Below, one piece after another: positions 53,144 to 61,303 of a DNA stretch of 64,000 nucleotides. Position 1 is the stretch's first letter. Each line of letters starts with the position of its first letter. A program made the position numbers and the translations under genes. The stretch comes from Marinobacter xestospongiae (lineage in GTDB: Bacteria; Pseudomonadota; Gammaproteobacteria; Pseudomonadales; Oleiphilaceae). The stretch lies in contig NZ_JAKZAK010000001.1 in NCBI RefSeq assembly GCF_023156385.1, positions 124,001 through 188,000 on the forward strand, in the 5' to 3' direction. The notes under the pieces are model-generated. The model worked only from the letters and a program-made list of their open reading frames with translations. It did not search any database and had not been told where the DNA came from.

Positions 53144-55440
53144 CAGCTGGCTCCGGCGGTCTCGTTCTGGTCGCGCTGCAGTGCGGCGACGGCGTCGATG
53201 ACCTCCTGCTGGGAGCTGAGGCTGAGGTCAATCACTTCCCGGGCCTGGGCGACGTAATAGGCCAGTTGCTCATCGTGGCGGCTGGTGGCCGCCTCCAGCG
53301 CCTGCCGGACCTCACCGAGGCGACTGACCAGTTGCTCGTTGGCACTGCCGAACAGCTCCACCGCGTGGTGGAAGGCCTCGCTGAGTGCGCCCACTTCCTC
53401 ACTGCTGCCGGCCATGTCCTGACTGATCCGGCCCAACTGCTCGCCCTGGTTCTGGATCAGCTGATCAAAGCGCTCACCGAGGTTGGTGAGGGTGTCGCCG
53501 GCACCGCTGACCAGACGCTCGATAGCCTGGCGTTGGCCCTCGGTGGCCTGACGCTGGCTTTCCAGCAGGCCGTCGAGTTCGCTGACCAGGCGCTGGCGTT
53601 CTTCCAGCAACTGGTTCTCACGCTCGCTGTTGCGAATCATCTCGGCCTTGAGTTGCTGGATGGCATCCGCTGCCGCCTTCGGGGTCTCCGAGGCGGTTTC
53701 GATCAGCCGGGTCATTGGGGCCTCCAGGGCGGTGCCCAGCTCACCCAGGTGGCGGCCAACGGTTGCTTCCAGGGCGTGCAACCGCTGCACGGCGGCATCG
53801 CTGCGTTCGCTTTCCTGGGCATGGAGCTGACTGAGCTGTTCGGTCAGGGTGGTGACCAGAGCGTCCAGCCCCTGCCGCTGGTTGGCCACCAGCTGATCGG
53901 CGTCCTGCGCGAAGCGCTGCTGGTGGCTTTCCAGCGCGGTCTGCAGGGTGGCAGCGAGGGCGTTGCTGCTTCGCTGTTGTTGCGCCAGTCCCTGCTGCCA
54001 GTGTTCCGCGGTCTGGACCGAGGCCTGTTGCAGGCGCTCGCCCAGCTCACCCAGCTGCGCGCGGCTTTGCTCCAGCAGCGCCTGTTGGCTCTGTTGCAGG
54101 TCGGTGAGCCACTGCTGCATCTGTTCCGCCTGCTGCTGCTGGCGTTGTTGTCCGTTCTCCAACAGAGCCTGCTGCTGCTCGGCTGCGGCCTGTTGCTGGC
54201 GGTCCAGGGTTTGCCGCCAGTTCTCGGCAGCGGTGGTGGTGGCTTCGCTGAACGCCTCGCTCAGGCTGGCCATCTGTGCCGCGCTGTCGGCGTGACGTTG
54301 CTGCTGTTGCTGGTCGATCCGCGCCAGCAGCTGCTCGGTGGTGGCCTGGAATTGTTGCTGCTGGCGGTCCAGAGCGCTCTGCCAGCTTTCGGTGGTGCGG
54401 GCCTGGGCCTGGGCCTGCTGCTCAATGCCCTGACGCCATTGCTCCGCGGCCTGATTACTGGCGCTTTGCAGGGTGTCTGTGAGCCGGGTCAGCTGCTGCC
54501 CGGTGGTGTCAGACCAGCGTTGATGCAGGTCGCCGGCCTGCTCGCTGAGGGCGGCCATGGTGTCGCGGACCATCGGCTCGATGCGTTCGGCGGTAAGCTG
54601 ACCACTGCGTTCCAGGGCTTGCTGGAGCGACTGCGCGACCGAGTCTGCCAGCGTCTGGTAGTGATCGCCCACGGTGTTGTGGAATTCCTGCTGGTTGCTG
54701 GTCAGGGTCTGACCGAGCTGGTCCCCCAGCTGCTCCATGCGGCTGGTCATGGCCTGCATGGCCGAGACCATCTCCGGCCAGGCCTGGGCCTGACTCTCAA
54801 GGGCCTGGTAGGCCTGTTGTCGTTGGTGGTCGAGCGACAGGTGGTGCAGTTGCTGCTGCAGTGTGCGGTCGAGCTGGCGGGAGAGCTGGGCCCGGTCGCG
54901 ACGGCTCAGGGTGGCAGCCAGTCCCAGCATGGCAGAACCGGCGACGCCGGCAATGGAGGTGCCGAACGCCAGGCTGAGACCGGCGATGGGTGCCGCCAGC
55001 GCGCCACGAATCACGCTCAGCTCGGTGCTGCCGCCGAGAGCCGAGGCGGCACCGTTAAGGGTGACAATCATGCCGGCAAAGGTGCCCAGTAACCCCAGCA
55101 TCACCAATAGCCCTGACAGGTAAGGCGTCAGTTGCGGGCCGGGCAGGGCGGCGGAATGGCCGTCCAGCCGGCGCCGGACAGTGTGCTGGATGGCCTGGGG
55201 CAGATCGGCAAGCCACTCATCAAGCTGGTCCCGCTGCGCCGGTGGCTGGCGCAGGCATTCGGCGAGCTGGCGACTGCTGCGGCGAAAGCCCACCAGCTCG
55301 GCAAAGCCCAAACCATAGACCGCGGCGATGATGACGGTCACCGTGAGTGCCAGCGGGTCGGAATCACGAAAGCCCAGTCCGATCCAGGTCACCACGGCGG
55401 CACCAAGAACGAACGCGAGGGCGAAGAACAATCGACTCAT
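53143..55440 (-). CDS. DUF802 protein: MotA/ExbB-like channel with a very long coiled-coil tail (ZorA-like)
   Basis: A 765-residue protein. The first 180 residues hold four hydrophobic segments (about 4-22, 30-48, 107-129, 146-176) with GLLGTFAGMIVTLNG in the third and PIAGLSLAFGTSIAG in the fourth, the hallmarks of the MotA/TolQ/ExbB channel. Residues 180-765 are a Gln/Glu/Arg-rich, nearly uninterrupted heptad-rich region including the DUF802 repeats. The architecture and size match ZorA. The start at 55440 overlaps the DUF3348 stop by 4 bp; a longer frame has no family support. Confidence 0.88.
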   Translation of the reverse strand: MSRLFFALAFVLGAAVVTWIGLGFRDSDPLALTVTVIIAAVYGLGFAELVGFRRSSRQLAECLRQPPAQRDQLDEWLADLPQAIQHTVRRRLDGHSAALPGPQLTPYLSGLLVMLGLLGTFAGMIVTLNGAASALGGSTELSVIRGALAAPIAGLSLAFGTSIAGVAGSAMLGLAATLSRRDRAQLSRQLDRTLQQQLHHLSLDHQRQQAYQALESQAQAWPEMVSAMQAMTSRMEQLGDQLGQTLTSNQQEFHNTVGDHYQTLADSVAQSLQQALERSGQLTAERIEPMVRDTMAALSEQAGDLHQRWSDTTGQQLTRLTDTLQSASNQAAEQWRQGIEQQAQAQARTTESWQSALDRQQQQFQATTEQLLARIDQQQQQRHADSAAQMASLSEAFSEATTTAAENWRQTLDRQQQAAAEQQQALLENGQQRQQQQAEQMQQWLTDLQQSQQALLEQSRAQLGELGERLQQASVQTAEHWQQGLAQQQRSSNALAATLQTALESHQQRFAQDADQLVANQRQGLDALVTTLTEQLSQLHAQESERSDAAVQRLHALEATVGRHLGELGTALEAPMTRLIETASETPKAAADAIQQLKAEMIRNSERENQLLEERQRLVSELDGLLESQRQATEGQRQAIERLVSGAGDTLTNLGERFDQLIQNQGEQLGRISQDMAGSSEEVGALSEAFHHAVELFGSANEQLVSRLGEVRQALEAATSRHDEQLAYYVAQAREVIDLSLSSQQEVIDAVAALQRDQNETAGAS

Positions 55441-56120
55441 GGGGTATTGCTTACCTCGTTGTGAAACGCCTCCAGCAGACCGAGTGCGGGTTCCAGCCGA
55501 ACATCCAGTTCGGCGAGTAACAGGCCCTGCGCTTCCTCGCAGTACTGATGGAACCAGCCTCCGGCATCGGTTGCCGGTGCCTCGGTGGCGGAGGTCTGTA
55601 GGGCCTGGAAGCGCTGCTCCAGGACCCGGGGAATGTTGGCAAAGCCCTGGCTGGTGAAAGCCGCCAGGGTATGATCGAACACAGCATCCAGCTCGCACAG
55701 TTTGCCCAGCGCCGGTCCCTGCTCAGCCAGCGCCGAGCGGACTTTGCTCCGGAACTGGCGACTGGCGGCGGCCAGTTCGCGCTGGCGGGCGAGATAGGCC
55801 TCCTGCAACGGCGCGAAGGCCGGAGCGCTGTGGTCGGCGTCATCGCCGTACTGCTGAATCTTGGCGGTCAGTGTCCGGCGGATACGGGCCAGTTCCTGAC
55901 ACAGCCGCTCCAGCGTGGCGGTGCCGCCGAGGCCACCCGGACGCCCACGGAAGGCCAGGGCGGCCTCCAGATTCATGGTATCCCCAAGCCCGAACAACCG
56001 CCCCAGCCGCTCGGACAGACACGGCAACCGGTCGTCCCCCGCAGGCGCGCCGGCATCCGCCAGCAGCTGCAACAGCCGGACACGGGAAGGCGACATTCTG
56101 GAAGCTGGGGCTTGGGTCAT
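55437..56120 (-). CDS. DUF3348-family protein, first gene of the stator-like operon
   Basis: A 227-residue soluble, mainly helical protein. It opens SRMSPSRVRLLQLLADAG and ends with a Gln/Leu-rich helix; the family has no known function. It overlaps the DUF802 gene by 4 bp (ATGA). DUF3348, DUF802, OmpA-like and DUF2894 genes occur together in several proteobacteria, which points to a single machine. It has no transmembrane helix and could be a cytoplasmic partner of the motor tail. Confidence 0.85.
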   Translation of the reverse strand: MTQAPASRMSPSRVRLLQLLADAGAPAGDDRLPCLSERLGRLFGLGDTMNLEAALAFRGRPGGLGGTATLERLCQELARIRRTLTAKIQQYGDDADHSAPAFAPLQEAYLARQRELAAASRQFRSKVRSALAEQGPALGKLCELDAVFDHTLAAFTSQGFANIPRVLEQRFQALQTSATEAPATDAGGWFHQYCEEAQGLLLAELDVRLEPALGLLEAFHNEVSNTP

Positions 56121-56433
56121 CGGGTGCGGGTCACCGCTGTGGTTCTGTGGCCGTATCGGGTCCCTGGCAATCAGGGGGCCGATATTCTAATCGCTATTGG
56201 CGGTCGATGATAATGGCGATCCCCCTTTCAGGCCCGACTGGCCGGATGCCGGCAGCTTTGGCGATTGCGGATCGCCTGATATTCCGAGACGTTGCGGTGA
56301 AAGGTACGATGTTTCCTCTGATATCATTACCTTTCGTCAATCCAGAATTGCCTCTGGTCCAGAGGGCGTACCCGGCCTTCAGGTTCCGGGTATGGTGGGA
56401 ATCTGATCCCGTGGATCAAGAGTAGGGAACGCT
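56121..56433. other. Intergenic region upstream of the stator-like operon
   Basis: This 313-bp gap between divergent genes holds no supportable ORF. A possible minus-strand -10 (TAGAAT, 56184-56189) with a weak TTATCA 18 bp upstream could drive the operon. A perfect 15-bp palindrome CCTCTGGTCCAGAGG lies at 56351-56365, in sequence resembling the flank of the repeat remnant near base 100. Nothing else is evident. Confidence 0.5.
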
Positions 56434-57279
56434 ATGCTGCCATTCGCTTCGCTTTGCGCCCTGCTGCTGGTTGCCTCCGGCCTGAGCCTGCATCGCTGGC
56501 CCCGGTATCTGGGGGCGTTGCTGGTGCTGCTGGTGGCGGTACTGGTGGAGTATGTGACGCCGGTGTTCGCCGGGTACCTGCTGGGTTATCTGGTGCTGAC
56601 CGCGTGGATGGCGGAGTGGCCGGTGCGGCGCTGGGTCCGTTACCTGCGCTATGGCCTCTGGTTTGCTGCCAGTGTGCCGCTGGTGATTCACCAGGCGCCA
56701 GGGTACGACGGCCTGCTGTTGGCCGAACAGGTCACGCTGAAGCCCGACAGTATCGCCACCGACCTGTACTTCAACCATGACAAGATCTGGGTGGCCTGGT
56801 CGCTACTGGCATGGCTGCCGCTGTTTCGCCAGAGCATTACGCCGCGGCGTCGATTCGTGGCGGTATTGACGCCGCTGTTGCTGGTGCTTGGCCTGGGGCT
56901 GGTCATGCTGTCGGCCATGGCATTGGGGCTGGTGCAGTGGCGGCCTGGATGGTCGGTGTGGTTCTGGGTGTTCGCGTTGACCAACCTGTTGAACACTTGC
57001 CTGGCGGAGGAGCTGCTGTTCCGTGGCATCGTGCTGCGTCAGCTGCTGATCCGCTTTGGCTGGATCATCGCCCTTGGCTTGTCGGGCCTGTTGTTCGGGC
57101 TGGTGCATTTTCCGGGGGGCTGGGCCTATGTGCTGGTGGCCACGCTGGCCGGCGTGCTTTATGGCCTGGCGTACCTGTGGACCGGTCGATTGCTCTGGGC
57201 GGTGATGGTGCACTGGCTGCTGAATCTGGCCCACCTGGTGCTGTTTACCTACCCCATGGCGGCCGGTTATGGAGGGTGA
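56434..57279 (+). CDS. CPBP-family intramembrane metalloprotease
   Basis: A 281-residue membrane protein with about eight helices. The Abi/CAAX-protease motifs are intact: EELLFRG with Glu192 and Glu193, His225 in GLVHF, and His260/Asn264 in HWLLN. Such proteins cleave membrane peptides or confer bacteriocin immunity. It is divergent from the stator-like operon; no shared function is implied by sequence. Confidence 0.9.
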   Translation: MLPFASLCALLLVASGLSLHRWPRYLGALLVLLVAVLVEYVTPVFAGYLLGYLVLTAWMAEWPVRRWVRYLRYGLWFAASVPLVIHQAPGYDGLLLAEQVTLKPDSIATDLYFNHDKIWVAWSLLAWLPLFRQSITPRRRFVAVLTPLLLVLGLGLVMLSAMALGLVQWRPGWSVWFWVFALTNLLNTCLAEELLFRGIVLRQLLIRFGWIIALGLSGLLFGLVHFPGGWAYVLVATLAGVLYGLAYLWTGRLLWAVMVHWLLNLAHLVLFTYPMAAGYGG

Positions 57280-57394
57280 CGGCGGCCATGGCGCATCGCG
57301 AATAGTACGGATGGTGAACGGAAATGGTTGATTCGCGGCCGCCAATTTTGCAGTCTTGCCCTTTTTGCCACCGCCGGTTGGGAATGGAACAGAC

Positions 57395-58003
57395 ATGCCG
57401 ATTGTTGGAGTCAGGGATACACGCAGGCAACAGCTGATTGATGCCACCATGGCGTCAATCGCCGAGCTGGGCATGCAGAACACCACCATCGTCAGCATCA
57501 GCAAGCGTGCCGGAATGTCGTCGGGGATCATCAGCCACTATTTCGGTGGCAAACAGGGGCTGATCGAAGCGGCACTGCGCTACCTGCTGGACCAGTTGGG
57601 CCGGGAGTTCCGTGAGCGCATCGTTCGCACCGACGGGTCTGCGCTGCAGCGGCTGGACTGCATTGTCGAGTCCAACTTCTCCGAATTTCAACGTTCCGAT
57701 CTGGCGGCCAAGACCTGGCTCAGCTTCTGGGCCCGCTCGATGCACGAGCCCGGCCTGCAGCGATTGCAGCAGATCAACAACGCCCGCCTCTATAGTAACC
57801 TGCGGTACGCCTTTGCCATGGCCCTGTCACCAGCGCCGGCAACTGCCGCGGCGCGTCAGACTGCGGCGATGATTGATGGCTTCTGGCTACGAAGCGCTCT
57901 GAGCCTGGACCCGGAAGAAAGCTTCGAAGCCGGCGAGACCCTCTGCAAGCGCTTTGTGCGCAACCTGTTGGCGGAAGGCGAGCAGGCCGTGGCTTCGGCC
58001 TAG
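57395..58003 (+). CDS. betI: BetI, TetR-family repressor of choline-glycine betaine genes (orphan)
   Basis: A 202-residue regulator whose N terminus (MPIVGVRDTRRQQLIDATM, then SISKRAGMSSGIISHYFGGKQGLIE) closely matches BetI repressors that respond to choline. The start at 57395 is the family start. The usual neighbours betB, betA and betT are not in this window. A dispersed repeat begins 19 bp after its stop, which may mark a rearrangement that separated it from them. Confidence 0.87.
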   Translation: MPIVGVRDTRRQQLIDATMASIAELGMQNTTIVSISKRAGMSSGIISHYFGGKQGLIEAALRYLLDQLGREFRERIVRTDGSALQRLDCIVESNFSEFQRSDLAAKTWLSFWARSMHEPGLQRLQQINNARLYSNLRYAFAMALSPAPATAAARQTAAMIDGFWLRSALSLDPEESFEAGETLCKRFVRNLLAEGEQAVASA

Positions 58004-58021
58004 AGCGCTTTGGCGCTGATC

Positions 58022-58054
58022 AGTGGCTCAGTAGGTCAGCGAATTAACCGCACG
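58022..58054 (+). repeat. Dispersed repeat, copy 2
   Basis: AGTGGCTCAGTAGGTC-A-GCGAATTAACC, the same as 17180-17214 except for one base in the core. It lies between the betI stop and the 3' end of a convergent MFS gene, filling most of that 56-bp gap. Confidence 0.6.
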
Positions 58055-58059
58055 AGATA

Positions 58060-59280
58060 CTAGCCGTTCGCGGCGTCCGGGCAGGCGTCCTCGCGGTTGG
58101 CTCCCCCCAGTTGGCGCCAGGCGGCAAAGAAGATCAGCAGCCCCACCACCGAGGTGGCCGCGCCGACATAACCGGTGGTTTGCCAGCCCAGCCCGGCGGT
58201 GATCGCCAGCCCGCCCAGCCAGGGCCCCAGGGCGTTGGCGACGTTGAACGCGGCATGGTGGGATGCTGCAGCCAGGGTCTGGGCGCCGGTGGCCACGTCC
58301 ATCAGATGGGTCTGCAGTGAGGGCCCCAGCGCCACCATCAGGGCCACCAGGAAACACACCACCAACAACAGCGGCAGTGACTCAGACGCCGCTGGAAACA
58401 GCATCAGCATCGCCGCACTGAACATCAGTATGGCGCCCACCGCCCGGAACTGCAGCCGGTCAAACAGCCAACCGCCCAGCAGATTGCCAACGAAGCCTCC
58501 GAGACCAAACACCGCCAGTGCCACCGGAATCCACACCGGTTCCACCCGGGTCACTTCCAGCAGGGTTGGGGCGAGGTAACTGAACACGGTGAACATGCCG
58601 GCAAAGCCGATGGCGCCAATGGCCAGGGCAAACCAGATGGCCGGTTTGTTGAAGGCGCGGATCTCACTCAGCGGGCTGTGGCGAGCCTCGTCGCGGTCCA
58701 GTGGCAGGAACGCAATCACCAGCGCCATGGTCAGCAGCGACACCCCGCCGACAAAGGCAAAGGCGTATCGCCAGTCCAGATACTGGCCCAGCACGGTGGC
58801 CAGGGGGTTGCCCAGCAACAGGGCCAGGGTCAGCCCCATCATCACCCGGCTTACCGCCTTGGCCCGCTGACTGGCCGGCACCAGCGATGCTGCCACCAGA
58901 GCGGCCACGCCAAAGTAGGCGCCGTGGGGGAGGCCAGCGATAAACCGGAACAACAGCAGGGAGTCGTACCCGCTGGCCAGGGCGCTGGCGAGGTTGCCCA
59001 GGGCGTAGAAACCCATCAGCAGGATCAGCAGGTGGCGCCGGAACAGGCGGGCGCCAAGGATGGCGAGAATGGGAGCGCCCACCACAACCCCCAGGGCGTA
59101 GGCACTGATCAAATGGCCCACCTGGGGTTCGGTGACGCCCAGATCCTGGGCGACGTTGGGCATCAGCCCCATGATGGCGAACTCGCCGGTGCCGATGCCG
59201 AAGCCGCCCATGGCCAGGGCAAACTCGATCAGGAACAGTTTGAGCCTTGAATGGGTCGGGATCGCGTTGGCAGTGGACAT
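58060..59280 (-). CDS. MFS transporter of the AraJ/YdhP/PbuE type
   Basis: A 406-residue exporter with twelve hydrophobic helices. The opening helix GGFGIGTGEFAIMGLMPNVAQDLG and the following AYALGVVVGAPILA are characteristic of this DHA1-like branch of drug, purine or sugar exporters. The start MSTANAIPTHSR follows AGGAG. The substrate is unknown. The 250-bp gap upstream (59281-59530) shows no gene, only a small hairpin near 59460. Confidence 0.87.
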   Translation of the reverse strand: MSTANAIPTHSRLKLFLIEFALAMGGFGIGTGEFAIMGLMPNVAQDLGVTEPQVGHLISAYALGVVVGAPILAILGARLFRRHLLILLMGFYALGNLASALASGYDSLLLFRFIAGLPHGAYFGVAALVAASLVPASQRAKAVSRVMMGLTLALLLGNPLATVLGQYLDWRYAFAFVGGVSLLTMALVIAFLPLDRDEARHSPLSEIRAFNKPAIWFALAIGAIGFAGMFTVFSYLAPTLLEVTRVEPVWIPVALAVFGLGGFVGNLLGGWLFDRLQFRAVGAILMFSAAMLMLFPAASESLPLLLVVCFLVALMVALGPSLQTHLMDVATGAQTLAAASHHAAFNVANALGPWLGGLAITAGLGWQTTGYVGAATSVVGLLIFFAAWRQLGGANREDACPDAANG

Positions 59281-59530
59281 AAGGCTCCTGGGAGTCGATG
59301 GGTGGAACGCCGAAAACGCAGCGATTCCGTTTCCGATATGAGGCGGGCGATTGTGGCGGTTGGCCAACCAATCCGCCATAGGCGATTGTGGCGATAGAGC
59401 CCTGACCACGAATTGTCATGTTGGTTCGATAGTCTGCGGCCTCCCCGGCCTGTGCCCGCCGCAGGCTTCACCTGCGGTACTCCATCCGGTGCCGGCTCGG
59501 GGCCTGCCTCACGTGACAAGGAATCAAACA

Positions 59531-60952
59531 ATGAACAGAACTACACTGCTCCTGGCCTCCCTGCTGACGTCCACACTGCTGGTGGGTTGCAGTGACGACG
59601 ATGATGGCACCACCCCGGCGGCGGTCTTCGACAGTTTTCCCGCTGAAGGGGCGCTGTTGCCCTTCCAGGTGTTACGGGATGACCTGATCGACGGCAAAAC
59701 CCAGCAGAGTTTTGAGGTTCGCAATGGCGGCTTCGGGTCGGCGATGACGGCCCATCCCTCAAGTCCGACCCGCTTCTATGCCCTGACCGACCGCGGCCCC
59801 AACGCCTCGTTTACCGGCGATCACGGCAAGGGCAAGGTGTTCCCCACGCCGGACTACACCCCGCGCATCGGCCTGTTTGAGGTCCAGGCAGATGGTGTGA
59901 TCACGCACCTGAACAGCATCCTGCTGAAACGCCCGGATGGCAGCCACATCACCGGGCTGCCCAACACCTCCGCGCTGGGCGGTACCGGCGAGACCCCTTA
60001 CCACGCCAGTGGCGAGCCGGTGCTGGTGGATGACAGTCAGCCTTATGATGAAACCACCAACCCCCTGCGGCTGGATGACTATGGCCTGGATGGGGAAGGC
60101 CTGGTGGCTCTCTCCGATGGCACCTTCTGGGTCAGTGACGAGTACGGCCCGCACATGGTGCATTTTGATGCCGAGGGCCGGGAGATCGGTCGTATCAACC
60201 CGTTCGCCGATGACAGCCGGGTCAGCCTGAACCTGCCGGCGGAGTTTGCCAACCGCCGCGCCAACCGGGGTATGGAAGGTCTGGCGGTAACGCCGGATGA
60301 GACCACCCTGGTGGGGATCATGCAGTCGACTATGTACAACCCGGGCAGTGCGGTGAAGGATCTGGACATCACCCGTCTCGTCACCGTGAATCTGGAGACC
60401 GGCGCCATTGGCCAGTACCTTTACCGCCAGCAGAAAACCCAGAACTCCAACTCAGAAATCCTCGCCCTCAGCGATACCGAGTTTCTGGTGCTGGAGCGTG
60501 ACGGCAGCTTCCTCTACGGAGGCCCCAATGGCGCGGGCGCTGCCAAGCCGGATGCCCAGAAGCAGGTGTACCGGATTGACCTGTCCAGCGGTACCAACCT
60601 GGAAACCATCGCCCTCAACGGTGACCTAGCTCAGAATCCGGCGCTGGGGCTGACCCTGGCAGGCAAAACCCTGGAGGAAGTGGTGCTGGAACAGGGCTGG
60701 GGGGCGCTGACCGCCGCCGGTATTGTGCCGGTGAGCAAGTCCCTGGTGGTGGATATGGTGGCTGAGGTGAACTATCCCCACGACAAGATGGAAGGCCTGT
60801 GGCTGATCGATAACCAGCGCCTCGGGGTGCTGAACGACGACGATTTCGCCACCTGGTCCAGCGGCGGCGTGCTGGAGCAGAAAATGCTTGATGCCAATAC
60901 TGTGGATGGCAATCGCCTCTACATCATCAACGCCGACCTGTCGGTGGATTGA
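59531..60952 (+). CDS. Phytase-like esterase-domain lipoprotein
   Basis: A 473-residue periplasmic or outer-membrane lipoprotein: lipobox LLVGC (Cys20) followed by the acidic tether SDDDDGT. The rest is a phytase-like beta-propeller (PF13449 type) with ALTDRGPN, LDGEGLVALSDGTFWVSDEYG and NRGMEGLAVTPD. Members cleave phosphate esters; activity here is inferred. The acidic tether resembles that of the cyclic nucleotidase at 28654-30663. Confidence 0.87.
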   Translation: MNRTTLLLASLLTSTLLVGCSDDDDGTTPAAVFDSFPAEGALLPFQVLRDDLIDGKTQQSFEVRNGGFGSAMTAHPSSPTRFYALTDRGPNASFTGDHGKGKVFPTPDYTPRIGLFEVQADGVITHLNSILLKRPDGSHITGLPNTSALGGTGETPYHASGEPVLVDDSQPYDETTNPLRLDDYGLDGEGLVALSDGTFWVSDEYGPHMVHFDAEGREIGRINPFADDSRVSLNLPAEFANRRANRGMEGLAVTPDETTLVGIMQSTMYNPGSAVKDLDITRLVTVNLETGAIGQYLYRQQKTQNSNSEILALSDTEFLVLERDGSFLYGGPNGAGAAKPDAQKQVYRIDLSSGTNLETIALNGDLAQNPALGLTLAGKTLEEVVLEQGWGALTAAGIVPVSKSLVVDMVAEVNYPHDKMEGLWLIDNQRLGVLNDDDFATWSSGGVLEQKMLDANTVDGNRLYIINADLSVD

Positions 60953-60958
60953 TTCCGC

Positions 60959-60982
60959 GGCCTCGGTGTTCAGACCGGGGCC
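60959..60982 (+). terminator. Terminator after the phytase-like gene
   Basis: GGCCTCGGT and ACCGGGGCC form a 9-bp stem (one G-T) with a 6-base loop, 6 bp after the stop, followed by a T/C-rich stretch (ACTTTCCTGCCGTTTT). A plausible intrinsic terminator. Confidence 0.65.
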
Positions 60983-61193
60983 ACTTTCCTGCCGTTTTCC
61001 TGCGTCTTACCGGCGATCATTCTTTGGTACTGGGCCAAAAGTACCGCTGCCGGCCCCCACACGCACATTGATCCGCACCGCTGATTCCTGCCCGACGGGG
61101 TTTACCGGTGCCCGGGCCACGCTGTCATCATTCTCTTTTAATCTATGAATGAATGTTCATAATACCTTCGGCTAGTTGTGACCGATACCGTCG

Positions 61194-61248
61194 TTGACTC
61201 AAATCAATGTCGCTATTGGGCGTTTGTGGTTATGCACCTTCATTCATA
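61194..61248 (+). promoter_or_regulatory. FNR/Anr-type promoter of the OFA transporter
   Basis: TTGAC-TCAA-ATCAA (61194-61207) matches the FNR/Anr box TTGAT-N4-ATCAA at 9 of 10 positions. TATGCA at 61231-61236 is correctly placed as a -10 if the box is centred near -41.5. A perfect 10-bp inverted repeat TATGAATGAA (61144-61153) / TTCATTCATA (61239-61248) brackets it. The 351-bp gap 60953-61303 otherwise contains only the terminator at 60959. Confidence 0.6.
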
Positions 61249-61303
61249 ACTTGGGCGCCAACATCAGAACGTACAACACAGATAACAAGAACGGAGTTCG
61301 CTT

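Noticed and set aside
53071..55092. A 673-codon open frame opposite the DUF802 gene
   Set aside because: Leu/Gln-rich mirror image of the coiled-coil region; the minus-strand genes overlap in operon fashion and have family motifs.
51715..56120. Calling the four-gene operon a complete Zorya system
   Set aside because: ZorC, ZorD or ZorE homologues are not present; only the ZorA/ZorB-like design is supported, so it is reported as related rather than as Zorya.
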